The notes beneath the pieces are model-generated. The model did no database searches and was not told the DNA's origin. It worked only from the letters and a program-made list of their open reading frames with translations. Below are positions 1 to 9,403 of a DNA stretch of 64,000 nt, one piece after another. The stretch is taken from the NCBI GenBank assembly GCA_036937835.1, contig CM072876.1, forward strand, positions 3,715,001-3,779,000, in the 5' to 3' direction. The DNA is from Pampus argenteus. Taxonomy: Eukaryota; Chordata; Actinopteri; Scombriformes; Stromateidae. Made by a program: the position numbers and the translations under genes. Every line of letters begins with the position of its first letter. Positions within the stretch are counted from its first letter, which is position 1.

Positions 1-875
1 GTGCACCCTTCTTATATGCTTATTAGCCCATTTTACTCTAATGAGCCGAACAGGGACACCTAGGACTGGGTTGATTCTTTATCTGTGTCATTAAATTTCC
101 CTCAAGACATCATTTAATGATTACGTTGATTGATGATTCTCACTTAGTAGAAATAATTCGTCACTAGTTCCAGATAAACACGTAATGCCATTATTGCCAT
201 ACAGATTATTACTATACAGATTTTCAGCTGCTTGCTTTTGTACATTTAGAGATGATCTGTGAGGTGTGTCCAAATATTCTGTTTCTGTTCTGATTTATTT
301 ATTTATTTTTTGTGGCTCAATTTCAGTTGACCTAATCAACCACATGGTGGCATCGCAGCATCACATGACAAACTGTCTATACTGCAAACTGCTGAAAATC
401 CCATATGACCTGCTGTTTAATTAGAAGTTGTACTGACATGGAAAGATTAAGCTGATAATATTTAATGAGTACTTTGACATTTTGCCAATTCTCACTGTCA
501 CTTTTGGCTCCGAATGTACATTGTTCATTGTTTTCATCTCAGATACTGTATAATAGTCAGAGCTTATCAACAGTGCAGTCTTTTTTTTTGCAACTGCGAG
601 ATATAAATAAAAATACAGATACTTGTTCTGTGTCATATATTTTCTGGTCATTTTTTACAAGATAGAATCACACATATTGAAAATGCATTTATAGGCAACT
701 TAGACATGTTAAGCACATGGCCTTTGTAATTTTTCCACAGTGTACACAGTAAAACTAGAGAAAAATGTACATATGCATCAGTTGCATAAGTGTTCAAAAT
801 CCATGTTGAGCAAAATGTCTCTAAGGGGGATACATACACATTTATCGATGATACATTTCTAAGAAACTAAAAAAC
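1..875. other. Upstream region of serpin gene 1
   Basis: AT-rich sequence with only short chance ORFs. It should contain the promoter and any noncoding first exon of the serpin starting at 1056, but I could not identify a TATA box, first exon or splice donor with confidence. Unlike the second serpin gene, no copy of the HNF1/TATA/first-exon module is recognisable here. Confidence 0.4.
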
Positions 876-1055
876 ATGCTCACTATTGTTTGCTTGAAGC
901 TCTGCCCAGGGGTCAAAAGCTCAACCCTGGAGATCGATATACTTGCAACACCACCACCACCCCCGCGCCAAGCCACAAGAACAACCCCAAAGCTGGAGTT
1001 TAGCCGAACTCACGTCTCTAAATCAGGCCAACCCGGGATAGCAAGAGAAGAAGCA

Positions 1056-3650
1056 ATGATGTCTGTTGTGTATAGTTTTACATGTGTCATAGTGCTAGCA
1101 GTGCTGACGGGCCTCTCAGCAGATGGGTCAGATTTATCAATGCTTGAGAAACTTTTCAGCAGGCCTCTGAGAAGGGAACGAGACGTCAAGCAGGAGCTGC
1201 AGCCTAATATTTCTGCCCTAAACACAGCCTTGGCTTTTGAAACCTACCGTGACCTGGCCACAAGAACCACTGCTAAGCCTGGTGTCCAGCAGCAGCAACA
1301 CCACAACATCCTGTTCTCGCCCTTGGGCCTAGTGTCAGCTCTGGCCTTGCTGTCCCAAATCTCTGGATCAGAGAGTCGGAGCCAGGCCCTGGCAGCCCTG
1401 GGGCTAGCAGCCAACTCTACAGAGCAGAGCGTGGAGGCCACCATATCTGCTCTTGCAGATCTGCAACATAACCTCATGCTGCAGGAGGGAGGGGGTGGAG
1501 TTTGGGCTCAAAGGACAGAGTCTGAGATTGGAGCCAAGGCAGAAACTGGGATTGGGGCCACAGCAGGGAATGATGCTGGAGTCAACACTGGTGTAGATGA
1601 TGGGGCAGAGGGTCGTAATGGAAGTGAAGTTGGGGTCCATTATGGGGACCAGTTAAGGGTGTGGAGCAGCCTACATGCTGATGGACAACCATCACTAGAC
1701 TATAATAGTTTTCTGTCCAGGTCTCAGCTCCCCGGACCCTCTGCCTTCAACATCAGCCTCGAGTCATTGATGAAAGACTTGCAAGGCTCTGACAAACTTA
1801 TACTCAACAATTATGTTTATTTCAAAGGTAGCTTCTTCTTTCAGAGGTGATGAAAATTGCAGTTTTGTACACGCAGATTCATATTCTCAACAAAGGTTTT
1901 TGGAAATATTCCTGTACATTAAAGGTATCAGCAATTAGGAAAAGTCTAGTCAGTGCACTTACAAGCATAGCATGCATAGCATAGCACACTACACACCTGC
2001 TTATTCACACATTCATTTATTTTCATATTAAATCCGTAACCTGTCCCCTCTGTTAATCAGGTCGTCAACCATTTGAGCGGCGCCACACAGTGCCACGGAC
2101 CTTCCAGCTGAATGCTACGACCAGCGTGGAGGTTGAAATGATGTTCATGGACGACTCGTCTGAAGTGATGATGCTGTATGACACCAACTGCTTAGCTACA
2201 GTGGTGAAGCTGGCCTGTTCAGGACGTCTCGCCTCATTGCTACTTCTTCCTAAAGCCGAGCTGCAGCCCCTGGAGAATTGCCTCTCTGACAGCCGCATGA
2301 GCTTTTGGCTCAGCAACTTGAAGCCGGGGTAGGTGAGAAGTCCAAGGTTGAACGATAAAACAAACTTTAAACCATGAACAGCTAAATGCTTACTCCAATA
2401 TCTTTCTGACCTGTTGCATGAACTTTTATGTCAGCAGCTTCCTGATTGAACAAATATGACCCAGTTTTCCTCGTACCATTTTGTATCCATATTTATATTA
2501 TATTCTTTCTGAAGTGAATGCAGAAGAGAAGCTTTAAGACGAGACCAGGAGGAAGATGTTGTTGGTGGGTTAAAAAGGCAAAAAATAATTGGTTGGTTCA
2601 CCCTAATTCCAACCAATTACATCCAAATTCCCCCCCTAGTGATTTGTCACCATGCAGATTTTACCGTATTTTAAAATATATCTGTGTAATGTCCACTTCA
2701 ATGCAACTGAGGTAAATGATGTTTCATTTGTAGTGCTAGCTGCACTTTAATGACATTTTTAGTTGAATTCAAAATTTTATTCTACAGCATTGACTTCTTT
2801 TCACTTTTAAGTTTGTTTTTTTTGAGTGTGTCCATGTACAGTATACTTTAAGTCCCCTACAAAGTGTATTTGCTTATCCAAGACCGTACAGTATATATTG
2901 ATCCGTACCATGGCACCTCTCTCTGGTTCCCTGCAGTCACTTGCTTTCCGTTGTTCAATGATGAATGATGCTCAGTAGATTTTAAGTCAGCAATAATTAC
3001 TTCTCTCTATACCTCAGTACAGGTCCCACAAGTTGTAACAAGACAGCTTAGAGCGAATCCATTAACACATTGATTGTTGTTGTTTTTTACAGACGGGCAG
3101 AAATCCGCTTCCCTAAGTTCCAACTAAGGAAATCCTACAGGTTAGAAAGCCTTCTGAGAAACTCGGGGGTATCATCCATTTTCTCAGACTCAGCCGACTT
3201 CTCAGGAATATCAAAGAAGATGCTGAAACTCAAGGTTAAGAAAGAATCAAAATGTTGATTTTTTTTTTTCATTGCCAGAATGAAATACCATACAAATGCC
3301 CTTTAAGGAACTTCTTATGCATAATAGAAATTCACTTTTTCATGTGAAGTGGACATGAACAACACTTTCTCCACGTCTCTATGCCTCTTTAATGCACATA
3401 TTCACTCTATATATTCCTTATACAGTATCTCTGTACTGTCTTTCTGTGTCATTACACTCAGGCTCCTCACGAGGTTCTGCTGGAGGTGGAAGAGACCAAG
3501 TCAGAAGATCGAAGGGGCCTCGACATCACCCTGGACTTCTCTGTCCCCCCAAGAATCACCTTTGACAGACCATTCATGCTCATAATCTATGATAACCTCA
3601 CAGGCCTCGTTCTGCTCATAGGGAGAATTCTTGATCCTACAAATGTTTAA
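1056..3650 (+). CDS. Divergent secreted clade A serpin, probably non-inhibitory (four coding exons)
   Basis: Coding exons are 1056-1827, 2061-2328, 3093-3234 and 3462-3650. Intron phases are 1, 2 and 0, the same as in the neighbouring serpin, and the spliced frame gives 456 aa. The start at 1056 is chosen because MMSVVYSFTCVIVLAVLTGL is a good signal peptide; an in-frame ATG at 876 adds 60 non-signal residues. Serpin landmarks are HNILFSPLGLVSALALLS (83-100), LILNNYVYFKG (about 248-258), ADFSGIS in exon 4, and FDRPFMLIIYD with IGRILDP at the C-terminus. Six N-glycosylation sequons are seen (N51, N120, N188, N232, N275, N439). Residues 144-198 are a Gly/Ala/acidic insertion. The stretch where helix F belongs is about 20 residues shorter than in gene 2. 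The hinge reads ETKSEDRRGLD rather than the small-residue GTEAAA pattern, so protease inhibition is unlikely. By family analogy it may be a carrier or precursor (CBG, TBG and angiotensinogen are non-inhibitory clade A members). The orthologue is not identified, and no angiotensin-like peptide is present. Confidence 0.88.
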
Positions 3651-4106
3651 ACCAGAGTAAACATCACACTCTTCTTTGCTTCTTCTGCTATGCTACATTC
3701 ATTTGCATCACATGACATCTTTGGTTTGTACTTTTCATGATAGTATGATGTATTATTTTGAAATAGAACATGCGTTTTCAGCAGTATGGTGTGTTTTACT
3801 TCCAATCCACCAGACACTACAGGGTGATTTACAGTTATTTCTCCTTTTTCACAAAATGATGGAAATGAATGACATTTAAATGGCAGTAATTTATCTCTGT
3901 GACTGAATCTCTGCTTTTCTCGCTAAAACATAAAACACTTTTCTTCCATTACAGACGCATTTTCTTTTTTCTTTTTTTTTTTTTTGTCTCTGAAACCCAT
4001 TCCCTCTTGAAACATCTCTTTATTGTCTCACTTATCATAAATTGCTTTACAAGAACATCTAAGCTTATTCACCAAAATGAAACGAAAACTCTCATTAAGA
4101 CTGTCT
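3651..4106. other. 3' flank of serpin gene 1
   Basis: Presumed 3' UTR and intergenic DNA after the TAA at 3648-3650. No canonical AATAAA is evident. It contains a T-rich run near 3961-3985. Nothing else is recognisable. Confidence 0.35.
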
Positions 4107-4330
4107 TACATTTTCCCCTCTGCTGCAGAGTTTAGTAACTTTGGCCCGTTAGTTTATTTTTATCTCAACATAAGCCTTGTAGATGTGTCACAGTGACATT
4201 CAGCCCACTGAGGAGATGATGCATAGAGGATAGTTTGATGAGAAGGACAACACATGCTTCATAGAAATGTCAGCCTATTAATCAAGAAGGGCTCAGCTGA
4301 CTCCTGGAAACCACAGGTTTGTGATCCAAT
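4107..4330 (+). pseudogene. Relic of an antitrypsin-type 3' UTR
   Basis: This stretch aligns by eye with 8786-9000, which lies just downstream of the stop codon of serpin gene 2. Shared strings include GAGTTTAGTAACTTTG versus GGTTTAGTAGCTTTG, and GATAGAGGATAGTTTGATGAG-like strings (here about 4223-4242) in the same order and spacing, followed by a shared ...TCAGCCTATTAATC / TTAGACTATTAATC block. It looks like the tail of an earlier tandem copy, now separated from any intact exon. It could instead be the diverged 3' UTR of gene 1. Confidence 0.65.
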
Positions 4331-4595
4331 AGGAAGAGGGTCCCTAGAAAAACACATCACATTTTTATCAGCCTTCTTCCCCCCCAAGAATGTGTAACAT
4401 CGAAGATCAACAAACCAGCGAACACGCCCGCTTCACGCAGCGAACGGTCAGGTGTGCAGAGGTGATAACACGTAGTCTGTGTATGAAGATGAATGTAGCA
4501 AGGTGTTACGTCAATGTGTGGAGTTAAGGGTTTTACTCAAGGACACCTCCTGACAGAATCAGAATTTCAAGTGAAAATCAGATTTTTCCATGTTT

Positions 4596-4970
4596 CCTTG
4601 CAAGTATGTGATGATTACTGTGATCATGGAGGCAAAGCTGAGTGAGTTGCATCAATGAAAATAGTCCTGCCAGTATCTCTTAGCACAGGACAGAGAATAG
4701 GGGATGCCCTTGGTTAATTTTTGACCAATCTGTCAGCTGACTCTTGGAGCTCCTGTATTTAATGGGGACATTTCTGGCAATCTGTCTGCAGTAAAGAGGA
4801 AATTAAAGGTAAGCATGGCTCTGACAGAAATATGATCACTTATTGAAATATATATATATTTTTTATCTTTAATCTTGTTTGAATAATTTAAGTTTATTGG
4901 TAAAAGTTTGGATTGGAAGTGACACTTTGACAATATGGTGACAAACTATATGATAATTTGGACGTGTAAA
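4596..4970 (+). promoter_or_regulatory. Duplicate antitrypsin promoter and noncoding first exon (copy A)
   Basis: The stretch is closely similar to 6270-6640, the promoter of serpin gene 2. It keeps an HNF1-like palindrome at 4712-4726 (GGTTAATTTTTGACC), a TATA-like TATTTAAT at 4756-4763, and an intact splice donor AAAG|GTAAGC with GT at 4809-4810. Similarity continues about 150 bp into the intron. No intact coding exon follows before the active promoter, so it is either the head of a dead serpin copy or an alternative first exon for gene 2. Confidence 0.7.
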
Positions 4971-5380
4971 GCATCACCATATCACTATGTCCTGCTTATT
5001 TTAAGGTATTGAGCCATCATCAGGTTGACAAATTTAAAGACAAAACCTGCATACATGAGTAGGGAAACATAATGAATGCAGGGGATCTGGTGTCATTTGA
5101 TAGTTATTTATTTATGCTTAAGAGCGTAATCACCATGAAACATTTGGAAAATAACATTTTATTTGTGTCATTCACAGGCTTTCTTTCGCTCAGAGAAACA
5201 TGAACATGCACCAAATTCAACACTGCACTCCCTTTGATCCACAGCCATACATCCACCAAATGTGGAATTGATCGGATGAATGGTTCTCGAGATCTGTGAA
5301 GGACAAGCATACCGACATCTACTGACATACAGACGCCTTCCTTCAGTAGAGTGATGCACCTATTTCATGACAATTACTCA
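4971..5380. repeat. Repeat-like segment between duplicated serpin fragments
   Basis: No serpin similarity is seen here. The stretch around 5180-5340 has the feel of a dispersed fish repeat (ACCAAATGTGGAATTGATCGG and following bases), but I cannot name the family. It separates promoter copy A from the scrambled exon relics. Confidence 0.3.
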
Positions 5381-5815
5381 AGAAAGAAAATTAACATGCT
5401 CTCAAACAAATACAGTAGAGTAGATCCTAGATTATAGCTTAGTTATCCTAGCTCTAAATCTATTATACACAAGACACTGATGGCCTCCTCCTCCAGACTT
5501 TGGTGAACGTAGACGAAAAAAGACACAAAAAACGGAAAAGTATAATCAGATAAAAATAACCCGAATGGACTAGTGATTAAGATAATGTTGAATAGATTTA
5601 GGTGTATTTGAACTTACTTGAAATTAAAGTAATGTGTTGACAAATGTAGTATTGCTGTGCCTAATTACACAAGCTGTTTGTCAACTGCATGTCACAGCAA
5701 CTCTTCTAACGCTGGTGTTGTTCTGTGTTTCTCAGTTGTTTGGATCTATTCCTGCCAAAATGTTGTGATACCTCCCTAGAAAATACTCAGAAAGAAATGG
5801 CAAATATTAAAGTCT
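5381..5815 (+). pseudogene. Scrambled antitrypsin-like serpin pseudogene (exon 5 relic, then exon 4 relic)
   Basis: 5381-5520 matches intron 4 plus the start of exon 5 of gene 2 (8422-8605). It shares ATCCTAGCTCTAAATCTA and GACGAAAAA, and encodes VNVDEK in place of LSVDEK, then degenerates before the reactive loop. 5552-5735 matches intron 3, and 5736-5810 matches exon 4, with the acceptor CTCAG kept. It reads LDLFLPK..TSLENTQKEM versus VDLSLPKFS..ASLDDTLKEM, with a deletion of a few codons. Exon 5 material therefore lies upstream of exon 4 material, so the copy has been rearranged and cannot encode a serpin. Exons 2 and 3 were not found. Confidence 0.72.
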
Positions 5816-6060
5816 TCCAATCTTCCAAATGTAAGAAAAATTCCTAAATGACCACCAGTACACTTATTAGAGGGTCCGAGTTTACTGATTGAGACCATAA
5901 TGACTTGTAAAAAAAAGTATTTCTAGAGAGAAATTGTGGCTTTTTGAATGGGAGTCAATTGGAGCCATGGGTTTTTTTTGGAGCCAGCATCAGCCTCAAG
6001 CCATGGTAGTTACTGCTTGGTGAAGAGGAGTTAAAAATACTACTAAAGCAAACTTGACCT

Positions 6061-6251
6061 CTGTCAAGTGAGGAAGAGGAGAACAGGAGGCAGCAAAAAC
6101 TGTTTAAGAATAACTGTTTATTTTCAACATGGACTCAGGAGTGCAGGCCATAGCCCTGCACTACAGAACACAAGAAGCCCACAAAAGAGTCCACGACAGA
6201 ACAAACCAAAACAACGAAACACAAGTCCAAAAAAGCATGAATCCATGACAA
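6061..6251. mobile_element. Short nonautonomous element with TGTCA/TGACA ends
   Basis: The segment begins TGTCAAGTGAGG and ends CATGACAA, the same type of termini as the insertion at 19804-20245. Both also share AGAGG..ACAGGAGGC- and TTTATTT-like internal strings. It sits just upstream of the active antitrypsin promoter and interrupts the duplicated flanks. The family is not named and the target duplication is not clear. Confidence 0.4.
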
Positions 6252-6392
6252 ATATATATATATGAGAGTATAAGTATATGATGATTACTGTGATCATGAA
6301 GGAAAAACTGAGTGAGTTGTGTTGCATCAATGAAAATAGTCCTGCTAGATACAGTATCTCTTAACACAGGACAGATAATAGGGACTGCCACT

Positions 6393-6407
6393 GGTTAATT
6401 TTTAACC
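6393..6407 (+). promoter_or_regulatory. HNF1-like site of the antitrypsin promoter
   Basis: GGTTAATTTTTAACC is a near-perfect palindrome, one base from the HNF1 consensus GTTAATNATTAAC. It lies 30 bp upstream of the TATA box. A liver HNF1 site close to the start is well known for mammalian SERPINA1. Copy A keeps it with one more mismatch (4712-4726), and the third copy has lost it. Confidence 0.7.
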
Positions 6408-6436
6408 AACCTGTCAGCTGACTCTCGGAGCTCCTG

Positions 6437-6489
6437 TATATAATGGGGAAGTTTCTGGCAGTCGGTCTGCAGCAAAGAGGAAATTAAAG
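6437..6489 (+). promoter_or_regulatory. TATA box and noncoding exon 1 of the antitrypsin-like gene
   Basis: TATATAAT at 6437-6444 is followed about 25-30 bp later by the likely start (near 6467). A short noncoding exon then ends at 6489 with a strong donor, AAAG|GTAAGC. The next acceptor is CTGTACAG at 6796-6803, nine bases before the initiator ATG at 6813. The exact transcription start cannot be fixed from sequence alone. Confidence 0.65.
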
Positions 6490-6812
6490 GTAAGCATTGC
6501 ACTTACTGAAATATCCTGACATTTCTTTGTGTATCTTTGATCTTGTTTGAATAACTTAAATTCATTGTTGAAAGTTTGGTTCGGAAGTGACACTTTGAAC
6601 TCATGGTGACGAACTACAAGATCATTTGGAAGTACAAAGCTGTTTGGAGGCAAAATTATATCAGTGTGTCCTGTTTACTTTAAGCGTCAACTTGTCTTTC
6701 CATTAAAAAAAACCCTAATGTTAAATAGAGGTTGTATATCAAATGCTATTATGACCTACAATGGTCGAGTCTAACTAACCTCCTCCAAATTTCTCCTGTA
6801 CAGGATTTAAAG

Positions 6813-8753
6813 ATGCATAGTTTCTTTGCTAGTTGTGCACTTGCAGCACTGCTGCTGGCTGCAACCTGCGCACACCACCAGCACAGCCACCATGACCACC
6901 CTGACCACGCCGACCACCACCACAGCCACCATGACCACCCTGACCACGCCGACCACCACAGCCACCATGACCACCCCGACCCCCACAACAGCGCTGAGGA
7001 ACTGATAGACTGCATTAAGTTGTCCTCTCCCAATGCTGACTTTGGCTTCGCTCTCTACAAAAGTCTGAATGCCAAAGCTGGTGGTGGAAAGAACATATTC
7101 TACTCACCACTGGGCATCACTACGGCTCTGTCTATGCTGTCTGCAGGAGCCCATAGTGAAACCCAGACTCAGCTGTTATCCAGCTTAGGCTACAGCTCTC
7201 TAGAGCAGACTCAGGTCGACGCAGCATACAAGCATCTTCTCCACATGCTTGGCCACAGCCAGGCAAATCAGCTACTGACTGTCGGCAGCGGTGTGGCCGT
7301 GCGCTCTGGCTTCACTCCACTGGCGAAGTTCCAACACGATGTCAGAGATCACTACTTTGGTGAGATCTTCAACGTCGACTTCACCAAACCTACTGAGGCT
7401 GCAGCTGAGATCAACAGATTCATTGCCGTTAAAACCCAGGACAAGATCAAAGATCAAGTGAAGGACCTGGATGCTGATATGGCCATGGTACTGATCAACT
7501 ATGTCTACTTCAGGGGTAGGACACATGCACACACAGAAAGTCTTAAAGCGATATTTTAAAAACTGCAGAGCATATTGGAACATTTTAAAACAAGTAACCA
7601 TTATCATTTGATTTGATATACAGTATCTATATTGCTTACACCCCATCCCCACTACCTTGTACAGGACAGTGGGAGAAACCCTTCAATGGTAACCTGACAC
7701 ATAAAGCAGATTTCCACGTGGACGAGCACACCAAGGTTCAGGTGGACATGATGAAGAGGATGGGTCGCTATGATTTCTATCAGGACTTTGACAACCACAC
7801 CATGGTCATCATGCTGCCCTACAAGGGCAACACCTCTATGATGATCGTCCTGCCCGATGAAGGCAAGATGAAGGAGGTGGAGGGCTACATCAGCAAGGAC
7901 TCCATCAAGTACTGGCATGACATGCTTTACAAGAGGTAACAGAGGAATTTGAGCTTCATCCTCGTGGTTGTGTCGTAGATTCAGTGATAGTGTGATGCAT
8001 TTGTAGCATCAGCATCAGGAATGTCTTGACATATGAGGGACTTTTATGCACAGAGAGGTTGATGAATGAGAAGATGAAAATAACCTGAATTACTGAGCGA
8101 CTGAGAAAATGTTTGTGTAGATCAGGTGTATTTGATTTGCTTAAAGTGTGCATAATTAGTACAGCTCAAGTAAAGTAAACGAGCAGTAAGCCAGTTGTAT
8201 GCTGGTGATTCTTTCAGTTCTGTGGATCTGTCCCTGCCGAAATTTTCCATTTCGGCTAAGGCCTCCCTGGATGATACTCTGAAAGAAATGGGAATAACTG
8301 CCGCTTTTGGAGACAAAGCTGATTTCTCAGGGATTTCTGGGGAGGTCAAGCTCAAGGTCTCAAAGGTAGGATCAGCAAAATGTGACTTATGTGTGTTACA
8401 AGAATTTAAAGAATCCGAATGAAAGAATATTAACATGTTTTCACAAACATACAGCAGAGTAGACCCTCCTAAGACCTTTTGCTATCTTATTGCTTACTTA
8501 TCCTAGCTCTAAATCTAAATGAGACTAGACGCTGACGGCCTTCTTCCTGGTTCCTCCACAGGTGTCCCACCAGGCCATGCTGAGTGTGGACGAAAAAGGA
8601 ACAGAGGCAGCAGCCGTCACCACAATCGAGCTCATGCCCATGAGTATGCCCGAAATCATGGTCGTGGACAGACCCTTCTTAGTCTTCATCCTGGAGCACT
8701 CCACCAGGAGCATCCTCTTCATGGGCAAGATCCACGACCCCACAGCCGTGTAA
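6813..8753 (+). CDS. serpina1: Alpha-1-antitrypsin-like serpin with His-rich N-terminus (four coding exons)
   Basis: Coding exons are 6813-7515, 7665-7935, 8218-8365 and 8562-8753, with intron phases 1, 2 and 0, giving 437 aa. The ATG lies 9 bp after a splice acceptor and starts a clear signal peptide (residues 1-20, cleavage after TCA). Residues 21-58 are a His/Asp-rich tandem repeat. Serpin landmarks are NIFYSPLGITTALSMLSAGA, helix F material ending in MVLINYVYFRG, GQWEKPF opening exon 3, VDLSLPKFSI, and DRPFLVFILE with LFMGKIHDP at the end. The hinge GTEAAAVT (387-394) is inhibitory. Aligned without gaps to human antitrypsin, P1-P1' are Met401-Ser402 (PMS), so elastase-like proteases are the expected target. 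Sequons are N244, N278 and N290. It is expected to be secreted from liver and active in plasma. The symbol rests on loop and gene structure; fish may carry paralogues such as serpina1l. Confidence 0.93.
6873..6986 (+). repeat. In-frame tandem repeat encoding the His/Asp-rich segment
   Basis: A 39/36-bp unit repeated about 2.7 times encodes S-HHDHPDHADHH-type blocks. Residues 21-58 contain 20 His and 8 Asp out of 38. The repeat lies between the signal peptide and the serpin fold. The copies are nearly identical in DNA, so the array is probably young and length-variable. Confidence 0.85.
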
Positions 8754-9120
8754 AGGGACCTGCTAGGAGAACAGGTGTTAGATTTGTTACTTTTTCACAC
8801 AGCAGTAGGGTTTAGTAGCTTTGAGACGTGAGTTTGTTATTCCCTCAGCTTTCTGACAGCCCTCTGGAGACGTCACAGTGATATTAAGAGCATTGGGGAA
8901 ATGATGAATAGAGGATAGTTTGATGAGTAAGACAACATATCTCTCATCAAGTAACCGAAATGTTAGACTATTAATCTGTTTACTGACTTTTAGCATGACA
9001 CATTTACTGCCATCAGTTAAACCTGGCGTGTCTAAATGTCTACATACTACATCACTACGTTGTACCTAGCTGTCTGTTGTAAATGATAAAATTAATAAAA
9101 TAATAAATTCCGATTTCCCT
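8754..9120 (+). terminator. 3' UTR and polyadenylation signals of the antitrypsin-like gene
   Basis: Two AATAAA hexamers, at 9094-9099 and 9102-9107, lie about 340 bp after the stop codon. The block 8786-9000 is duplicated at 4107-4330. Confidence 0.6.
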
Positions 9121-9249
9121 CAAAGGCCACTGATTTCTATATATATGTTTTAGTGTGTGAAGATTATTGCTTATATACATTACAAAATGCACAAATACAC
9201 ACATTTACAGACAAAAAGAAATCCATCAGTTAGCACATTGTGGTTTTTT

Positions 9250-9403
9250 TTTACCCATGTTGTGTTGCATCAGTAAAAACAGTTCTGCCAGAAATCTGTT
9301 GGCATAGGACAGAAAAACAGGCTTTTATTATCGCTGTCACCTGACTCTTACATTAAATATAATGGTCAACATTAATGGAAAGCATGGCTTTCATTGAAAT
9401 ATG
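9250..9403 (+). pseudogene. Third, decayed copy of the antitrypsin promoter and first exon
   Basis: TTGTGTTGCATCAGTAAAAA, then CATAGGACAGAAAAACAGG, then AATATAATGG and GGAAAGCATGGC follow the same order as 6316-6500. The HNF1-like palindrome is gone. The splice donor GGTAAGC has become GGAAAGC, so it cannot splice normally. No serpin coding exon was found downstream. Confidence 0.6.

Noticed and set aside
328..342. GTTGACCTAATCAAC as an HNF1 site for serpin gene 1
   Set aside because: Spacing and bases depart from the HNF1 consensus, and no TATA box or first exon follows at the right distance.
876..1055. In-frame upstream ATG extending serpin gene 1 by 60 residues
   Set aside because: The extension is proline-rich and not signal-like, while the ATG pair at 1056-1061 begins a clear signal peptide. 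The region is more likely 5' UTR.
1056..3650. Identifying gene 1 as angiotensinogen
   Set aside because: No angiotensin-like decapeptide follows the signal peptide, so the assignment cannot be supported despite the non-inhibitory loop.
6749..7033. Minus-strand ORF of 94 codons opposite the His-rich segment
   Set aside because: It is the antisense shadow (Trp/Ser-rich) of the real antitrypsin exon.
8519..8815. 98-codon + strand ORF overlapping exon 5 of the antitrypsin gene
   Set aside because: Alternative-frame shadow of exon 5, whose true frame carries the reactive loop and serpin signature.
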